Source: Bacteroidales bacterium
GTDB taxonomy: Bacteria > Bacteroidota > Bacteroidia > Bacteroidales > BM520
Assembly: GCA_031276035.1 (NCBI GenBank)
Contig: JAISNV010000019.1
Span: forward strand, 1 to 64,000
DNA: 64,000 bases
Direction of reading: 5' to 3'
Shown here: in pieces, positions 1 through 8,580 of the stretch
Numbering within the stretch: the first letter of the stretch is position 1
How the letters are laid out: the number at the start of each line of letters is the position of its first letter
Program-made: the position numbers and the translations under genes
The notes under the pieces: generated by a model
Told to the model about the DNA's origin: nothing
Databases searched by the model: none
What the model saw: only the letters and a program-made list of their open reading frames with translations

Positions 1-1455
1 CTCTGAACGGAAATCTATAGGTACATCTACACAATATTTTTGATTGCTCGCTATCTCGTTGCTCAAAATGTCATCTATGTACATAAACTGTGTTAACATA
101 CTGCCTCCAATTGAACACATAAAACCATAAGACATATTAGTTGATACGACACTTGCAATAACGCCGCTTTGGCTGGTAACGGTATACACCTGATTAGTCA
201 AAATGTCTGTATATCCATAAGAATATTCAGGTGTTTCAGGGATAGGATTCATATAAATATTCGCATTATTAACTTGTACACTATTTGCATGAGCGGTAAG
301 AGCAATAATATCAATAAAGGCGCCTGTCGCATTCCCATGCTCCGGTGTAGTAATAATAAAATCTTTACAGGCTTGTTCTCTGGAAGCAATCATAGTAATA
401 GATGGATTAATATTATATGTGGAATGTATTGTACAAGGTTTATCTGCATTTAATGCAATAGCATCAATATCATAAAAATTTCCATTAGATTCACCCTTAT
501 TCAGATTATCAAAAGGATTTCCGCTTGTATGCACAATTGAAGTATTATCGTACAAACCTGTAATTGTGAGAAATATTGGAGAAGTGGGATTAGAATCAAT
601 CATAACAGAAGCTAACTGTTTACCACAATATTTTATTGGAAATGTTTGATCATATGTATGTGAAGATTTCATTTGATATTGAGGATCCGGAGATTGAGAC
701 AATTCATAAGTCTGAGAATTACCCTGAAAAACCGCAATCTGTCCGCCTTGAACAACCTCAACCCAGGAGCCGGTTAAGCCGACTTTATATTCCGCTAACT
801 GGCTTGATCCCGCCGGATGCTCCGCACCAACCATATATACCTGTCCCCGGTTTAGGGTTATCTCAAAAGGAACATTTTTTGGCTTGCCGTCATTGGTAGC
901 TAACTTCGGCGTAATACGGACCCGGGTATTATTGGTCGTAGCAAGGATTGCAAATTGTGCAGCAAAAACCCCTCCGCAATTATCAAGATAATATCTCGTA
1001 CCTGCGGTTGTTATAGAATATTCTTTCCCCAAACATCTAACTGGGAGTACAATTGTTGCATCAAAAGAAGTATTTGCTTGATTTGAAGCATATATACTAA
1101 TATTATCAAGTGATGTGATAACTAAACCGGTGCTTACAACACTACCATAAACATCAGTATATGCTTCGTTATATGGAATGGTAACTTCTGTTACTTGCAT
1201 AGCACCGACAACAAAATTTTGTGTGTAACCTGTGTTAGGATTAACAATAGTACCCGTTGTAGCATTTCGAGCAATAATTGTTAAGCGTAATTTCTCCATA
1301 TTTGGATCGCCCCCGGCATTAGGATAACATCCTTTTTTCGCATTCTTCATAAAAGTTACCCAAAACTCTTTACCCTCTGTTGATGGAGCCGCACTTTGAG
1401 GAAATACTTTTATTACAATTAAAGAAAAAATAATTAAGATTAATATTTTTTTCAT
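1..1455 (-). CDS. IgGFc-binding-type secreted surface protein (3' end outside window)
   Basis: A minus-strand frame stays open from an ATG at 1455 to the window edge: 485 codons without a stop, so the C-terminus is missing. The N-terminus is a signal peptide (MKKILILIIFSLIVIK, cleavage likely near FPQSA). The mature part starts with an EGKEFWVTFMKN motif and continues with beta-rich sequence, including ITSLDNISIYASN, TIVLPVRCLGKEY, TRVRITP and the block TLNRGQVYMVGA. These match the bacterial IgGFc-binding N-terminal domain, a beta-propeller-like module of large Bacteroidota surface proteins that often end in a T9SS or gliding-type sorting domain. Whether such a tail exists cannot be seen here. 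The ligand is unknown; IgG binding should not be assumed from the domain name. Confidence 0.72.
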   Translation of the reverse strand, partial: MKKILILIIFSLIVIKVFPQSAAPSTEGKEFWVTFMKNAKKGCYPNAGGDPNMEKLRLTIIARNATTGTIVNPNTGYTQNFVVGAMQVTEVTIPYNEAYTDVYGSVVSTGLVITSLDNISIYASNQANTSFDATIVLPVRCLGKEYSITTAGTRYYLDNCGGVFAAQFAILATTNNTRVRITPKLATNDGKPKNVPFEITLNRGQVYMVGAEHPAGSSQLAEYKVGLTGSWVEVVQGGQIAVFQGNSQTYELSQSPDPQYQMKSSHTYDQTFPIKYCGKQLASVMIDSNPTSPIFLTITGLYDNTSIVHTSGNPFDNLNKGESNGNFYDIDAIALNADKPCTIHSTYNINPSITMIASREQACKDFIITTPEHGNATGAFIDIIALTAHANSVQVNNANIYMNPIPETPEYSYGYTDILTNQVYTVTSQSGVIASVVSTNMSYGFMCSIGGSMLTQFMYIDDILSNEIASNQKYCVDVPIDFRSE

Positions 1456-1602
1456 AAACATCTTTGTAGAACCAATTGAAAATAATAAAAATAAAAACAA
1501 AATAAAGTCTAATAAAACATTAAACAACTATCATTTGACTTTAAATTAAATATATGAATAACAATGTAAACATTACATCATTTTTTAGAAAAAAAATACT
1601 TA

Positions 1603-1632
1603 CAAATGTATAAAATTTTTATAAAAAAACAA
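1603..1632 (-). promoter_or_regulatory. Putative promoter of the surface-protein gene
   Basis: On the minus strand a TACATTTG box (1610-1603) is preceded, after a 19-base spacer, by TTG (1632-1630). This fits the Bacteroidota TTG/TAnnTTTG promoter and would give a 5' leader of about 140 bases. The rest of the divergent spacer 1456-1784 is A/T-rich with no recognisable gene. Confidence 0.35.
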
Positions 1633-1758
1633 AACAATCTTTTAATTTAATAAAAATTTCTTTTCCCCATTTCAATATATTAACAAAATTGATACGACAA
1701 AAAATAATTATTAAAAATAAAACAACGTTATTTATAAAATATTTAAGCATAAAAATAT

Positions 1759-1766
1759 TATTTTTG
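1759..1766 (+). promoter_or_regulatory. -7 box of the esterase gene, decides its start
   Basis: TATTTTTG fits TAnnTTTG and lies 18 bases before the ATG at 1785. The frame is open further upstream to a TTG at 1689, but those codons would lie before this box. No clear TTG element is seen about 19 bases upstream. Confidence 0.35.
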
Positions 1767-1784
1767 CAGGCAAAATCATGTTTC

Positions 1785-3482
1785 ATGAAACATCTATTTT
1801 TCTATATTGTTTTTTTTATAATCATATTCGTATCTTGTGATTCAAACACACCTGTTAACTCAAACACTGATAATGTTTCTGGTAAAAACCATATAATTGT
1901 TGAAACAGGAAATAAAACTGATAACGGATTAATGTATTCGGACTTCTTCTATAGTGATAATTTTTATAAACCTATTAATAAAGATTGTCCTATATATATT
2001 ATTCCGGCAAATAAAAACAGTAATGTTTACGCTTACTTTTTTATTAATGATAAATCTGATAAAACCTCTTTAATTCCTATATTCAGTGATGATAATGGAA
2101 ACCTGTTTCATGAGGAATGTAAATTTAAAATCAATTATATTGATTTACAAAACAATGATAAAATTACTGTTAATTATACCGAAACTAAAAAGAAGTTATT
2201 TTTTAAATCTAAAAAAGAATATAATCATACTTTTACCAAAAATATATCTAATAATAATTTCGTAAAAAACAGGTACAAAAATGAAGTGTTTGATAGTTAC
2301 AAGTTAATAGATGATATTAAATATGGCACTGCTGTAGGATATTGGACAAATTATTCTACCGAAGGAGACAATGATAATTATATTGATATTGTTAAAAGTC
2401 AGGCTAAACATTTGGTAAAATCTCAAAAAAAACTTGATCTTTACATGGATATATATTATCCTGAAAATGACTTTGTAGAAAAGAGGCCTTTGATTATGAT
2501 GATTCATGGAGGCGGATTTTTTATTGGTGACAAAAAGAATTCCTTTATGCAAGATATGTGCCCATATCTGGCAAAATGCGGTTATACGGTTGCTTCAATA
2601 GATTATCGTTTAGGATATATTCCTTCTCAAGCCAACATAGACAGAATCGGTTATCAAGCTCTACAAGATGCAAGAGCTGCAATGAGATATCTTGTTAAAA
2701 ATGCAAATAAATACAACATTGATACTGCAAGAATTTATGTGGCCGGCACAAGTGCAGGCGCAATTACAGGTTTAAATATGGCCTTCATGGAAGAAGAATT
2801 TATTCCAGAAAGTGTAAAAGGCGGATTTTTAAGGTCTCCATTGGGTGGATTGGATGACAGCGGCAATAAACATAAAGAGTCTTTCAAGGTTAAAGCTGTT
2901 ATTAATATGTGGGGCGCCGTACATGACTCTGCTATGATATCACCAAATAAAGATATTGCAATTCTATCTGTTCACGGCGATGCCGATATGGTGGTTCCTT
3001 ACGAGCACGCAAATCCATTTTTAGATGCTGGAAAAATTGCAGAATGGCTTACTAATAAACTTTGCGGCTCTAAAGTAATTCATCGCAGAGCAAAGGAAAA
3101 TAAATATTCTTCCGAAAAATTAATTCCGATTCAGGGAGGAGGACATGGCCCCATATATGATGAGAAAAATCAACTCAATGACAATTATTATATGATTAAA
3201 GATGAAATGACTTCTTTTCTTTATAACTTAAACAATAAAGATCTTAATGAAATAACTATTGATGATCTTAATGTTAATTTCGAAGATAATATCATCAAGA
3301 TCAATCCGACACATGAAAGCATTCACAGTTATTATATAAATGTTGTCGGTGGCTGTATAACTCAAGATAAAAAAAATAATTATAATACTACCTGGTTCTC
3401 AAATGTAAATGATAGATTCTACGAATTTCATATTACAAATAAAATCGGGGCGTGTAAAACTTTAAAACTTTATGTCAACTAA
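1785..3482 (+). CDS. Lipoprotein carboxylesterase-like alpha/beta hydrolase
   Basis: The product is 565 residues from the ATG at 1785. That start gives a lipoprotein signal peptide (MKHLFFYIVFFIIIFVSC) with the lipobox cysteine at about residue 18, so the enzyme is probably anchored outside the cytoplasm. The catalytic domain has an oxyanion-hole HGGG at 241-244, the nucleophile elbow GTSAGA with Ser323, an HGDAD segment with the likely acid Asp401, and a histidine in GGGHGP (His454). This is the layout of HSL/carboxylesterase or feruloyl-esterase-like enzymes. About 200 residues before the domain are Asn/Lys-rich and unassigned, as are about 75 residues after it. The substrate is unknown. 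The stop overlaps the start of the downstream transporter by 11 bases, which suggests a two-gene operon. Confidence 0.75.
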   Translation: MKHLFFYIVFFIIIFVSCDSNTPVNSNTDNVSGKNHIIVETGNKTDNGLMYSDFFYSDNFYKPINKDCPIYIIPANKNSNVYAYFFINDKSDKTSLIPIFSDDNGNLFHEECKFKINYIDLQNNDKITVNYTETKKKLFFKSKKEYNHTFTKNISNNNFVKNRYKNEVFDSYKLIDDIKYGTAVGYWTNYSTEGDNDNYIDIVKSQAKHLVKSQKKLDLYMDIYYPENDFVEKRPLIMMIHGGGFFIGDKKNSFMQDMCPYLAKCGYTVASIDYRLGYIPSQANIDRIGYQALQDARAAMRYLVKNANKYNIDTARIYVAGTSAGAITGLNMAFMEEEFIPESVKGGFLRSPLGGLDDSGNKHKESFKVKAVINMWGAVHDSAMISPNKDIAILSVHGDADMVVPYEHANPFLDAGKIAEWLTNKLCGSKVIHRRAKENKYSSEKLIPIQGGGHGPIYDEKNQLNDNYYMIKDEMTSFLYNLNNKDLNEITIDDLNVNFEDNIIKINPTHESIHSYYINVVGGCITQDKKNNYNTTWFSNVNDRFYEFHITNKIGACKTLKLYVN

Positions 3483-4419
3483 TATAGAAAACAAAAATAT
3501 CAGTAAAAAAACTGCAATATCAATATCAGGAAGTATCGCTGTTGCTATCGCTGCAATAATGTGGGGCGTTGACGGCGTATTATTAACGCCAAGATTACTC
3601 GATAACACCGGTCATCCTCTGAATACGAGCTTCGTTGTTTTTATATTACACCTAATTCCTTTTATTATAATGAATTTTGTGTTTTATAAACAATATAGCA
3701 CTCTTAAGCAATTTAATTTAAAGGATTATATATACATGACCTTAGTTGCACTTCTGGGCGGCGCACTGGGAACAATGTGTATTGTGAAAGCTTTGTTTTT
3801 GGTAAATTTTCAAAATCTTACTATTGTTGCATTATTACAAAAACTACAACCGATATTCGCAATAATTCTTTCCGTAATTATACTTAAAGAAAAATTATCA
3901 AAGCAATATTTCCTTTGGGCTGCATTAGCTTTAGTTTCAGGATATATTATGACATTCGGGTTCAATTTACCTGCATCGGCCGACGATAATATTATTCAAG
4001 CATCGCTATATGCCCTTGGCGCAGCGTTTTGCTTTGGCTCATCAACAGTTTTCTCAAAAATATTGCTTAATAAGTACACATCGCCTACCATCACGTTTTT
4101 CAGATACGGATTTACTACGATTATAGCCTTAATTATATGTTTAATCTCCGGATCTCTCCTTCAATTTCAGATAGTTCCGATGAAAACTTGGGCGATATTT
4201 TTATTGATTGGTTTTACAACCGGTTCGGGCGCAATATTTCTTTATTATTACGGTTTAAAGAAAATCAAAGCTTCTGTATCAAGTATTTTAGAATTATTTT
4301 TCCCAATTACTGCGGCTCTTTTGGATTATTTCATCAATAATAATACGATGACTGCCGTTCAATGGATTGCTGCTGCAATAATGATATTCTCAATAGTCAG
4401 ATTATCCAAGAAAGAATAA
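3472..4419 (+). CDS. EamA/DMT-family transporter
   Basis: This 315-residue protein is almost wholly hydrophobic, with about ten predicted membrane segments in two repeated halves. It carries the EamA pattern in each half (IMWGVDGVLL near the start, AAFCFGSSTVFSKILL in the second half). Members of the drug/metabolite transporter superfamily export or import small metabolites; the substrate cannot be told from sequence. The ATG lies inside the last codons of the upstream esterase, so translation is probably coupled. Confidence 0.8.
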   Translation: MSTNIENKNISKKTAISISGSIAVAIAAIMWGVDGVLLTPRLLDNTGHPLNTSFVVFILHLIPFIIMNFVFYKQYSTLKQFNLKDYIYMTLVALLGGALGTMCIVKALFLVNFQNLTIVALLQKLQPIFAIILSVIILKEKLSKQYFLWAALALVSGYIMTFGFNLPASADDNIIQASLYALGAAFCFGSSTVFSKILLNKYTSPTITFFRYGFTTIIALIICLISGSLLQFQIVPMKTWAIFLLIGFTTGSGAIFLYYYGLKKIKASVSSILELFFPITAALLDYFINNNTMTAVQWIAAAIMIFSIVRLSKKE

Positions 4420-4425
4420 ATTTAT

Positions 4426-4449
4426 ATTTGTAACTTAAGATTTACAAAT
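4426..4449. terminator. Weak hairpin between convergent genes
   Basis: ATTTGTAA (4426-4433) pairs with TTACAAAT (4442-4449) across an 8-base loop, between the transporter stop and the DUF456 stop. It is A/T-rich and lacks a clean T-run, so it is at best a weak bidirectional terminator. Confidence 0.3.
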
Positions 4450-4452
4450 TCA

Positions 4453-4926
4453 TTAAAACAAGTTCGAAAAAAATTCATAGGTAATCCAACCTGATGTAGC
4501 AATTTTCAAACCGGTACCGAAGACAAATCCTAATAGTGAAGCAAATCCGGATTTAAAAGCTATTGCCGAATCTTTTCCGCTTATTAATTCTCCTACCACT
4601 GCTCCAAGAAACGGGCCAACAATAATTCCCCATGGAGCAAAAAAGAATCCTATAATCAATCCTATTGCCGAGCCCCAAGTGCCCCATTTACTACCTCCGA
4701 GTTTTTTCGTACTCCAAACCGGAACTACATTATCAATAACAGTAACAATTACCACTATTCCGGCCAACAACCACATATATTCAGAAGTAAAAGGGTGCCT
4801 ACTGCTCAACTGCAACATTAACAATCCGATAAAAGAAATAGGCGGTCCAGGAAGTACAGGCAAAACGCATCCCAAAAGTCCGACAATAATAAAAATAGCC
4901 CCCAATATATACAAAAATATATCCAT
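4453..4926 (-). CDS. DUF456 family membrane protein
   Basis: The product is 157 residues from the ATG at 4926; an upstream TTG at 4935 is less likely. It matches DUF456: an opening membrane segment with the GLLGCVLPVLPGPP pattern, a second segment, and a glycine-rich pair of hydrophobic stretches (GLIIGFFFAPWGIIVGPFLG) near the middle. About four membrane segments are expected. The function of the family is not established. The start lies 5 bases after the stop of the DUF3078 gene, so the two are probably co-transcribed. Confidence 0.78.
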   Translation of the reverse strand: MDIFLYILGAIFIIVGLLGCVLPVLPGPPISFIGLLMLQLSSRHPFTSEYMWLLAGIVVIVTVIDNVVPVWSTKKLGGSKWGTWGSAIGLIIGFFFAPWGIIVGPFLGAVVGELISGKDSAIAFKSGFASLLGFVFGTGLKIATSGWITYEFFSNLF

Positions 4927-4931
4927 AATTA

Positions 4932-5939
4932 TCAAAATTTAAATTTTATTCCTAAACCGAAACTTTCATGAAATTGTACTTTTGGAACATTTTTTACAAC
5001 AACCTGCACACCGTTAATCTCCTCATATACAGGAAATTTTATATCATCATCGTAAACCAATCGCCAAAATAAATTAGTACTAAAATGTTTAGTTATTGAA
5101 AATACGAATTTTCCTTCCCAATCAATATCAAAATTCCATCTATTAGCTTCTTTTTCATCCAAATAATTATTATGTAACTCAAGTTTGGATGAAATATCAA
5201 TTCTTTTTGCAACAGTTTGATTATATTTAATCACAAAATTAAACCCGATCTCCGACCTGAATTTTTTACCGGGATTTATCATAACTCCAAACTCATCATA
5301 TACGGCAGGCGTTACTCCGAATGAACCTTTATTTGCCAGTTCTTCATTCAACACAAAAGTAAATTTACCTGAAAGCGCAGATGCAAATATTGAAAGCGGC
5401 TTAACCGGAATAATTTCCACGCCCCAAGAAATCGTCAAATAAGCAGGAGCAAAAAAAGCCGAAATATAAACGGAATCATTGGGATAAGTATAACCGTAAT
5501 CAAATTGCGATTTCAAATCAACAAGTAAAGAGTAAGATAATACTTTATTTAGTCGGTAATTCAATTGAGAATAATAATTGAGTTTATCATCAGTTTTTCT
5601 TATTGGCGCATCAACTTCGGCGAGCAACATTTTACCGTAACCCAATGAAAGAGAGTTGATATAAGTAATTGTTTCACGTTCATAGCTCACTTTGCCGTCG
5701 AATAAAACAGTTCCGGCGATGGAATTATTACCGCCAGCCGACCAATTTGTATATGAATATTGATTGAAAGTTAAGCTCGTGATAAAGGAATGTTTCCAAT
5801 ATGAAACTTTTTTGATACTATCTGCAGTCGGAATACTATCTTGCGTAACTAAGAGTAATGTATCCGTGCTATACCGGGCGAATACAACATTACTACATAT
5901 CAACATGCATAATACCAATATCAATTTCCGACTAAACAT
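4932..5939 (-). CDS. DUF3078 family outer-membrane-like protein
   Basis: The product is 335 residues with a signal peptide (MFSRKLILVLCMLICSNVVFA). The mature chain has the DUF3078 hallmark WKHSFITSLTFNQYSYTNWSAGG, followed by alternating amphipathic strands and an aromatic C-terminal end (FGLGIKFKF) typical of an outer-membrane beta-barrel. DUF3078 is largely confined to Bacteroidota and its role is not known. It is followed closely by the DUF456 gene on the same strand. Confidence 0.8.
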   Translation of the reverse strand: MFSRKLILVLCMLICSNVVFARYSTDTLLLVTQDSIPTADSIKKVSYWKHSFITSLTFNQYSYTNWSAGGNNSIAGTVLFDGKVSYERETITYINSLSLGYGKMLLAEVDAPIRKTDDKLNYYSQLNYRLNKVLSYSLLVDLKSQFDYGYTYPNDSVYISAFFAPAYLTISWGVEIIPVKPLSIFASALSGKFTFVLNEELANKGSFGVTPAVYDEFGVMINPGKKFRSEIGFNFVIKYNQTVAKRIDISSKLELHNNYLDEKEANRWNFDIDWEGKFVFSITKHFSTNLFWRLVYDDDIKFPVYEEINGVQVVVKNVPKVQFHESFGLGIKFKF

Positions 5940-5968
5940 TTTATTTTAACGCTGTATTAGAATTAATA

Positions 5969-7999
5969 TTATTTTAAATATTTATCAAGCCAATTTTTAA
6001 ATTCCCGCTGCCATAAAACAGCATTTTGCGGTTTCAGAACAAAATGTGTTTCATCATTAAAAAATAATAGACGAGCCGGAATATCCTGCAGTCTCGCACA
6101 ATTGAAGGCTTCCAAACTTTGTGTGTAAGGAATTCTATAATCATGTTCTCCAACAATAATTAAAATCGGAGTATCCCATTTGTTTGCAAAAAGATGCGGA
6201 GAAAATTCCGCATAACTTTTTGGTTGCGGATTTAACCAATAAGCTCCTTCATAATCGTAATTAGTGAAAAAGTTTTCTTCAGTTGAACCGTACATGCTGT
6301 AAAAATTGAAAATTCCACAATGAGATATGAAAGTCTTGAAGCGTTTATCATGGTTTCCGGCCAACCAGTAAACAGAATAACCGCCGTAACTCGCACCCAC
6401 GGCTCCGAGTCTATCTTCATCAATAAATGGTTCTTTTGATAAAATATCAACAGTTTGCAGATAATCTTGCTGATTCAATCCGCCGTAATCACCCGAAATC
6501 TGATCATTCCATTCCTGTCCGAAAGTCGGTAATCCCCTCCTATTCGGCGCCATTACAATATAACCGTTAGCAGCCATCATTTGAAAATTCCAACGATACG
6601 ACCAGCCATTAGTAACATCCGATTGCGGACCGCCCTGGCAAAATAAAATTGCCGGATATTTATCATTTTCATCAAAAAATGGAGGATAAATTACCCAAAC
6701 AAGCATATCCTTATCGTCAACGGTTTTAATCCATCTTTCTTCAACCTTTCCCATTTCCAAAGTCGATAATAAGTTATCATTAACATGAGTAATCTGCATT
6801 TCTTTTCCCGTTTTGATATCAATTTTAAATATTTCATTGGGATATGACATTGTTTGTTTTACACCGATAATAAATTTACCGGCAGGAATATATTCTACAT
6901 AATTATGTGAGCCATTTGTGATTTGAGATATTTTATTTCCCTTTAAATTTAATTCATAAATATTATATGCCGCATGACGGCCGCTGATAAAATATATTTT
7001 ATCGCCGTTTTTACTCCACTTAAAATCATGACTGCTCTGATCAAAACCTTCGGAAAGGTCTTTTACTTCATTTGTTTTAAGATTGATAAGCATTATGCGT
7101 TCCTTATCGGCTTCAAAACCCGGAGTTTCCATACTTCTCCAGACAATATAATTATTATCTGGGGAAAATACGGGATCAAAGTCGTAACCTTCATTAAATT
7201 CAGTAATATTCTTAGTTGTCTTATTGTGAACATCATAAAGATAAATATCCGAATTTGTACTAATTGAATATTCTTTTCCTGTTAACTTTTTGCAAGTATA
7301 AGCAAGGAGTTTACCATCGTCAGACCACGCAACCTGCTCCATTCCGCCAAAAGGATTCATAGGCGAATCAAATTTCATATTTTTTAGAATATCAGTACCG
7401 GCGCTGATATTTCCGTCAGCAGATAGAATTGTAACAAATAAATGACTATAAGCGTAATCATGCCATGAATCCCAATGCCTATACATCAAATCATCAAAAA
7501 TACGTGCATTAATCAAAGGTAAATCAGGATTTTCCTCAGCCGGAGTTTTATCTAATTTCACATCTTGCGCATATACAATTTGTTTTCCGTCGGTAGAAAA
7601 TTTGAAAGAGTTTATTCCATCCTTAATATTACTGACTTGAGTAACATTTGCACCTTGATAATCGGCAGAAAATATTTGCATTCCGTTATTATCACTTAAG
7701 GCAAGAAAATATATAAGATTATTTGTAGGATGAAATACAGCATTATAAATTGATCCTGTAAAATCTATAAGTTTGTGTGAAACATCATCTTTCAGATTTA
7801 GCAGGTAAATATCTCTATTACCGGTGTTTTTTTGAAGATCATAGTTAGTAATTCCGTAGATAATTTTAGATTGGTCGGGCGATAACTGTACATCGTTTAA
7901 TCTGCCGAAACGCCATAAATCTTCAGGAGTCATTGCTCTTTTTTGTGCAAAAGAACAAAACGACAATAATACTAATGAGATTAATAAGAATTTTTTCAT
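5969..7999 (-). CDS. S9-family serine peptidase (prolyl oligopeptidase type, DPP/acylaminoacyl peptidase-like)
   Basis: The product is 676 residues from the ATG at 7999, chosen because it opens a good signal peptide (MKKFLLISLVLLSFCSFAQ). A longer in-frame start at 8059 would hide it. About 430 residues of WD40-like beta-propeller (repeated LSPD, FSPDNNYIVW, WSKNGDKIYF) precede an alpha/beta-hydrolase domain. The catalytic triad is readable: Ser537 in GASYGGYS, Asp620 in GEHDYRIP and His652 in DETHFV. It is probably a secreted or periplasmic exopeptidase cleaving short peptides, as DPP enzymes do in Porphyromonas-type peptide users; the exact specificity is not readable. Confidence 0.85.
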   Translation of the reverse strand: MKKFLLISLVLLSFCSFAQKRAMTPEDLWRFGRLNDVQLSPDQSKIIYGITNYDLQKNTGNRDIYLLNLKDDVSHKLIDFTGSIYNAVFHPTNNLIYFLALSDNNGMQIFSADYQGANVTQVSNIKDGINSFKFSTDGKQIVYAQDVKLDKTPAEENPDLPLINARIFDDLMYRHWDSWHDYAYSHLFVTILSADGNISAGTDILKNMKFDSPMNPFGGMEQVAWSDDGKLLAYTCKKLTGKEYSISTNSDIYLYDVHNKTTKNITEFNEGYDFDPVFSPDNNYIVWRSMETPGFEADKERIMLINLKTNEVKDLSEGFDQSSHDFKWSKNGDKIYFISGRHAAYNIYELNLKGNKISQITNGSHNYVEYIPAGKFIIGVKQTMSYPNEIFKIDIKTGKEMQITHVNDNLLSTLEMGKVEERWIKTVDDKDMLVWVIYPPFFDENDKYPAILFCQGGPQSDVTNGWSYRWNFQMMAANGYIVMAPNRRGLPTFGQEWNDQISGDYGGLNQQDYLQTVDILSKEPFIDEDRLGAVGASYGGYSVYWLAGNHDKRFKTFISHCGIFNFYSMYGSTEENFFTNYDYEGAYWLNPQPKSYAEFSPHLFANKWDTPILIIVGEHDYRIPYTQSLEAFNCARLQDIPARLLFFNDETHFVLKPQNAVLWQREFKNWLDKYLK

Positions 8000-8268
8000 A
8001 TAATTAATATTAAGTTTGTTATTTGATTTGATATTATAATATAAATTGATATGATGCATTGCATCTACAAGTTAAGTCTGAAATCAAAATTAAAATGCAA
8101 ATATAATTTAAAACTCAGGAAGAATTGGAAATGATTTATTCCTTTTAACGATTTTTTATAATTGCAATAATACCGGAGATTTGTTTTTGTAAACAATACT
8201 AATAAGACGCTGATAAATCGGTTTTATCCATTTTAATATGTTTTATTTATTTTATAAGTTTTTTATAT

Positions 8269-8276
8269 TAACTTTG
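8269..8276 (+). promoter_or_regulatory. -7 box for the mutL gene run
   Basis: TAACTTTG (TAnnTTTG) lies 22 bases before the ATG at 8299. It is the best candidate promoter for the following plus-strand run; no clear TTG element is seen upstream. Confidence 0.38.
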
Positions 8277-8298
8277 CAAGTACAAAAACTCGAGTGTT

Positions 8299-8559
8299 AT
8301 GGCAAATTTTTTAAATCCGGGAAAACCGCGACAATTTAATATTCAGACCCGACATTATGATCCTAAAAAGGAACATGAGAAGATGAAGGAAAAGAAAGCA
8401 GAAGGAAAAAATGAGGAATATAACGAATATCGTCGCGAAATGATGCGTAGTGAATGGAAAACTCAACGTATAGAAGAAAAAAAGAGCAAGACACAAAAAA
8501 GACTAATTATTTATGTCATTTTGGCAGCGCTTCTTTTGGCATTTATTTTGATGATCTAA
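8299..8559 (+). CDS. Small tail-anchored membrane protein upstream of mutL
   Basis: This 86-residue protein has a strongly charged, Lys/Glu-rich helical N-terminal 65 residues (coiled-coil-like EKMKEKKAEGKNEEY) and one C-terminal membrane helix (LIIYVILAALLLAFILMI). It ends 21 bases before mutL, so it is the first gene of that run. The layout predicts a cytoplasmic domain held at the inner membrane by its tail. The function is unknown and no enzymatic motif is seen. Confidence 0.65.
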   Translation: MANFLNPGKPRQFNIQTRHYDPKKEHEKMKEKKAEGKNEEYNEYRREMMRSEWKTQRIEEKKSKTQKRLIIYVILAALLLAFILMI

Positions 8560-8580
8560 GGAACTTTAATTGAATATAGT

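Noticed and set aside
169-899. Plus-strand frames of 94 and 87 codons in the left edge
   Set aside because: They are antisense to a continuous minus-strand frame that matches the IgGFc-binding domain, and their proteins look like reverse-frame noise.
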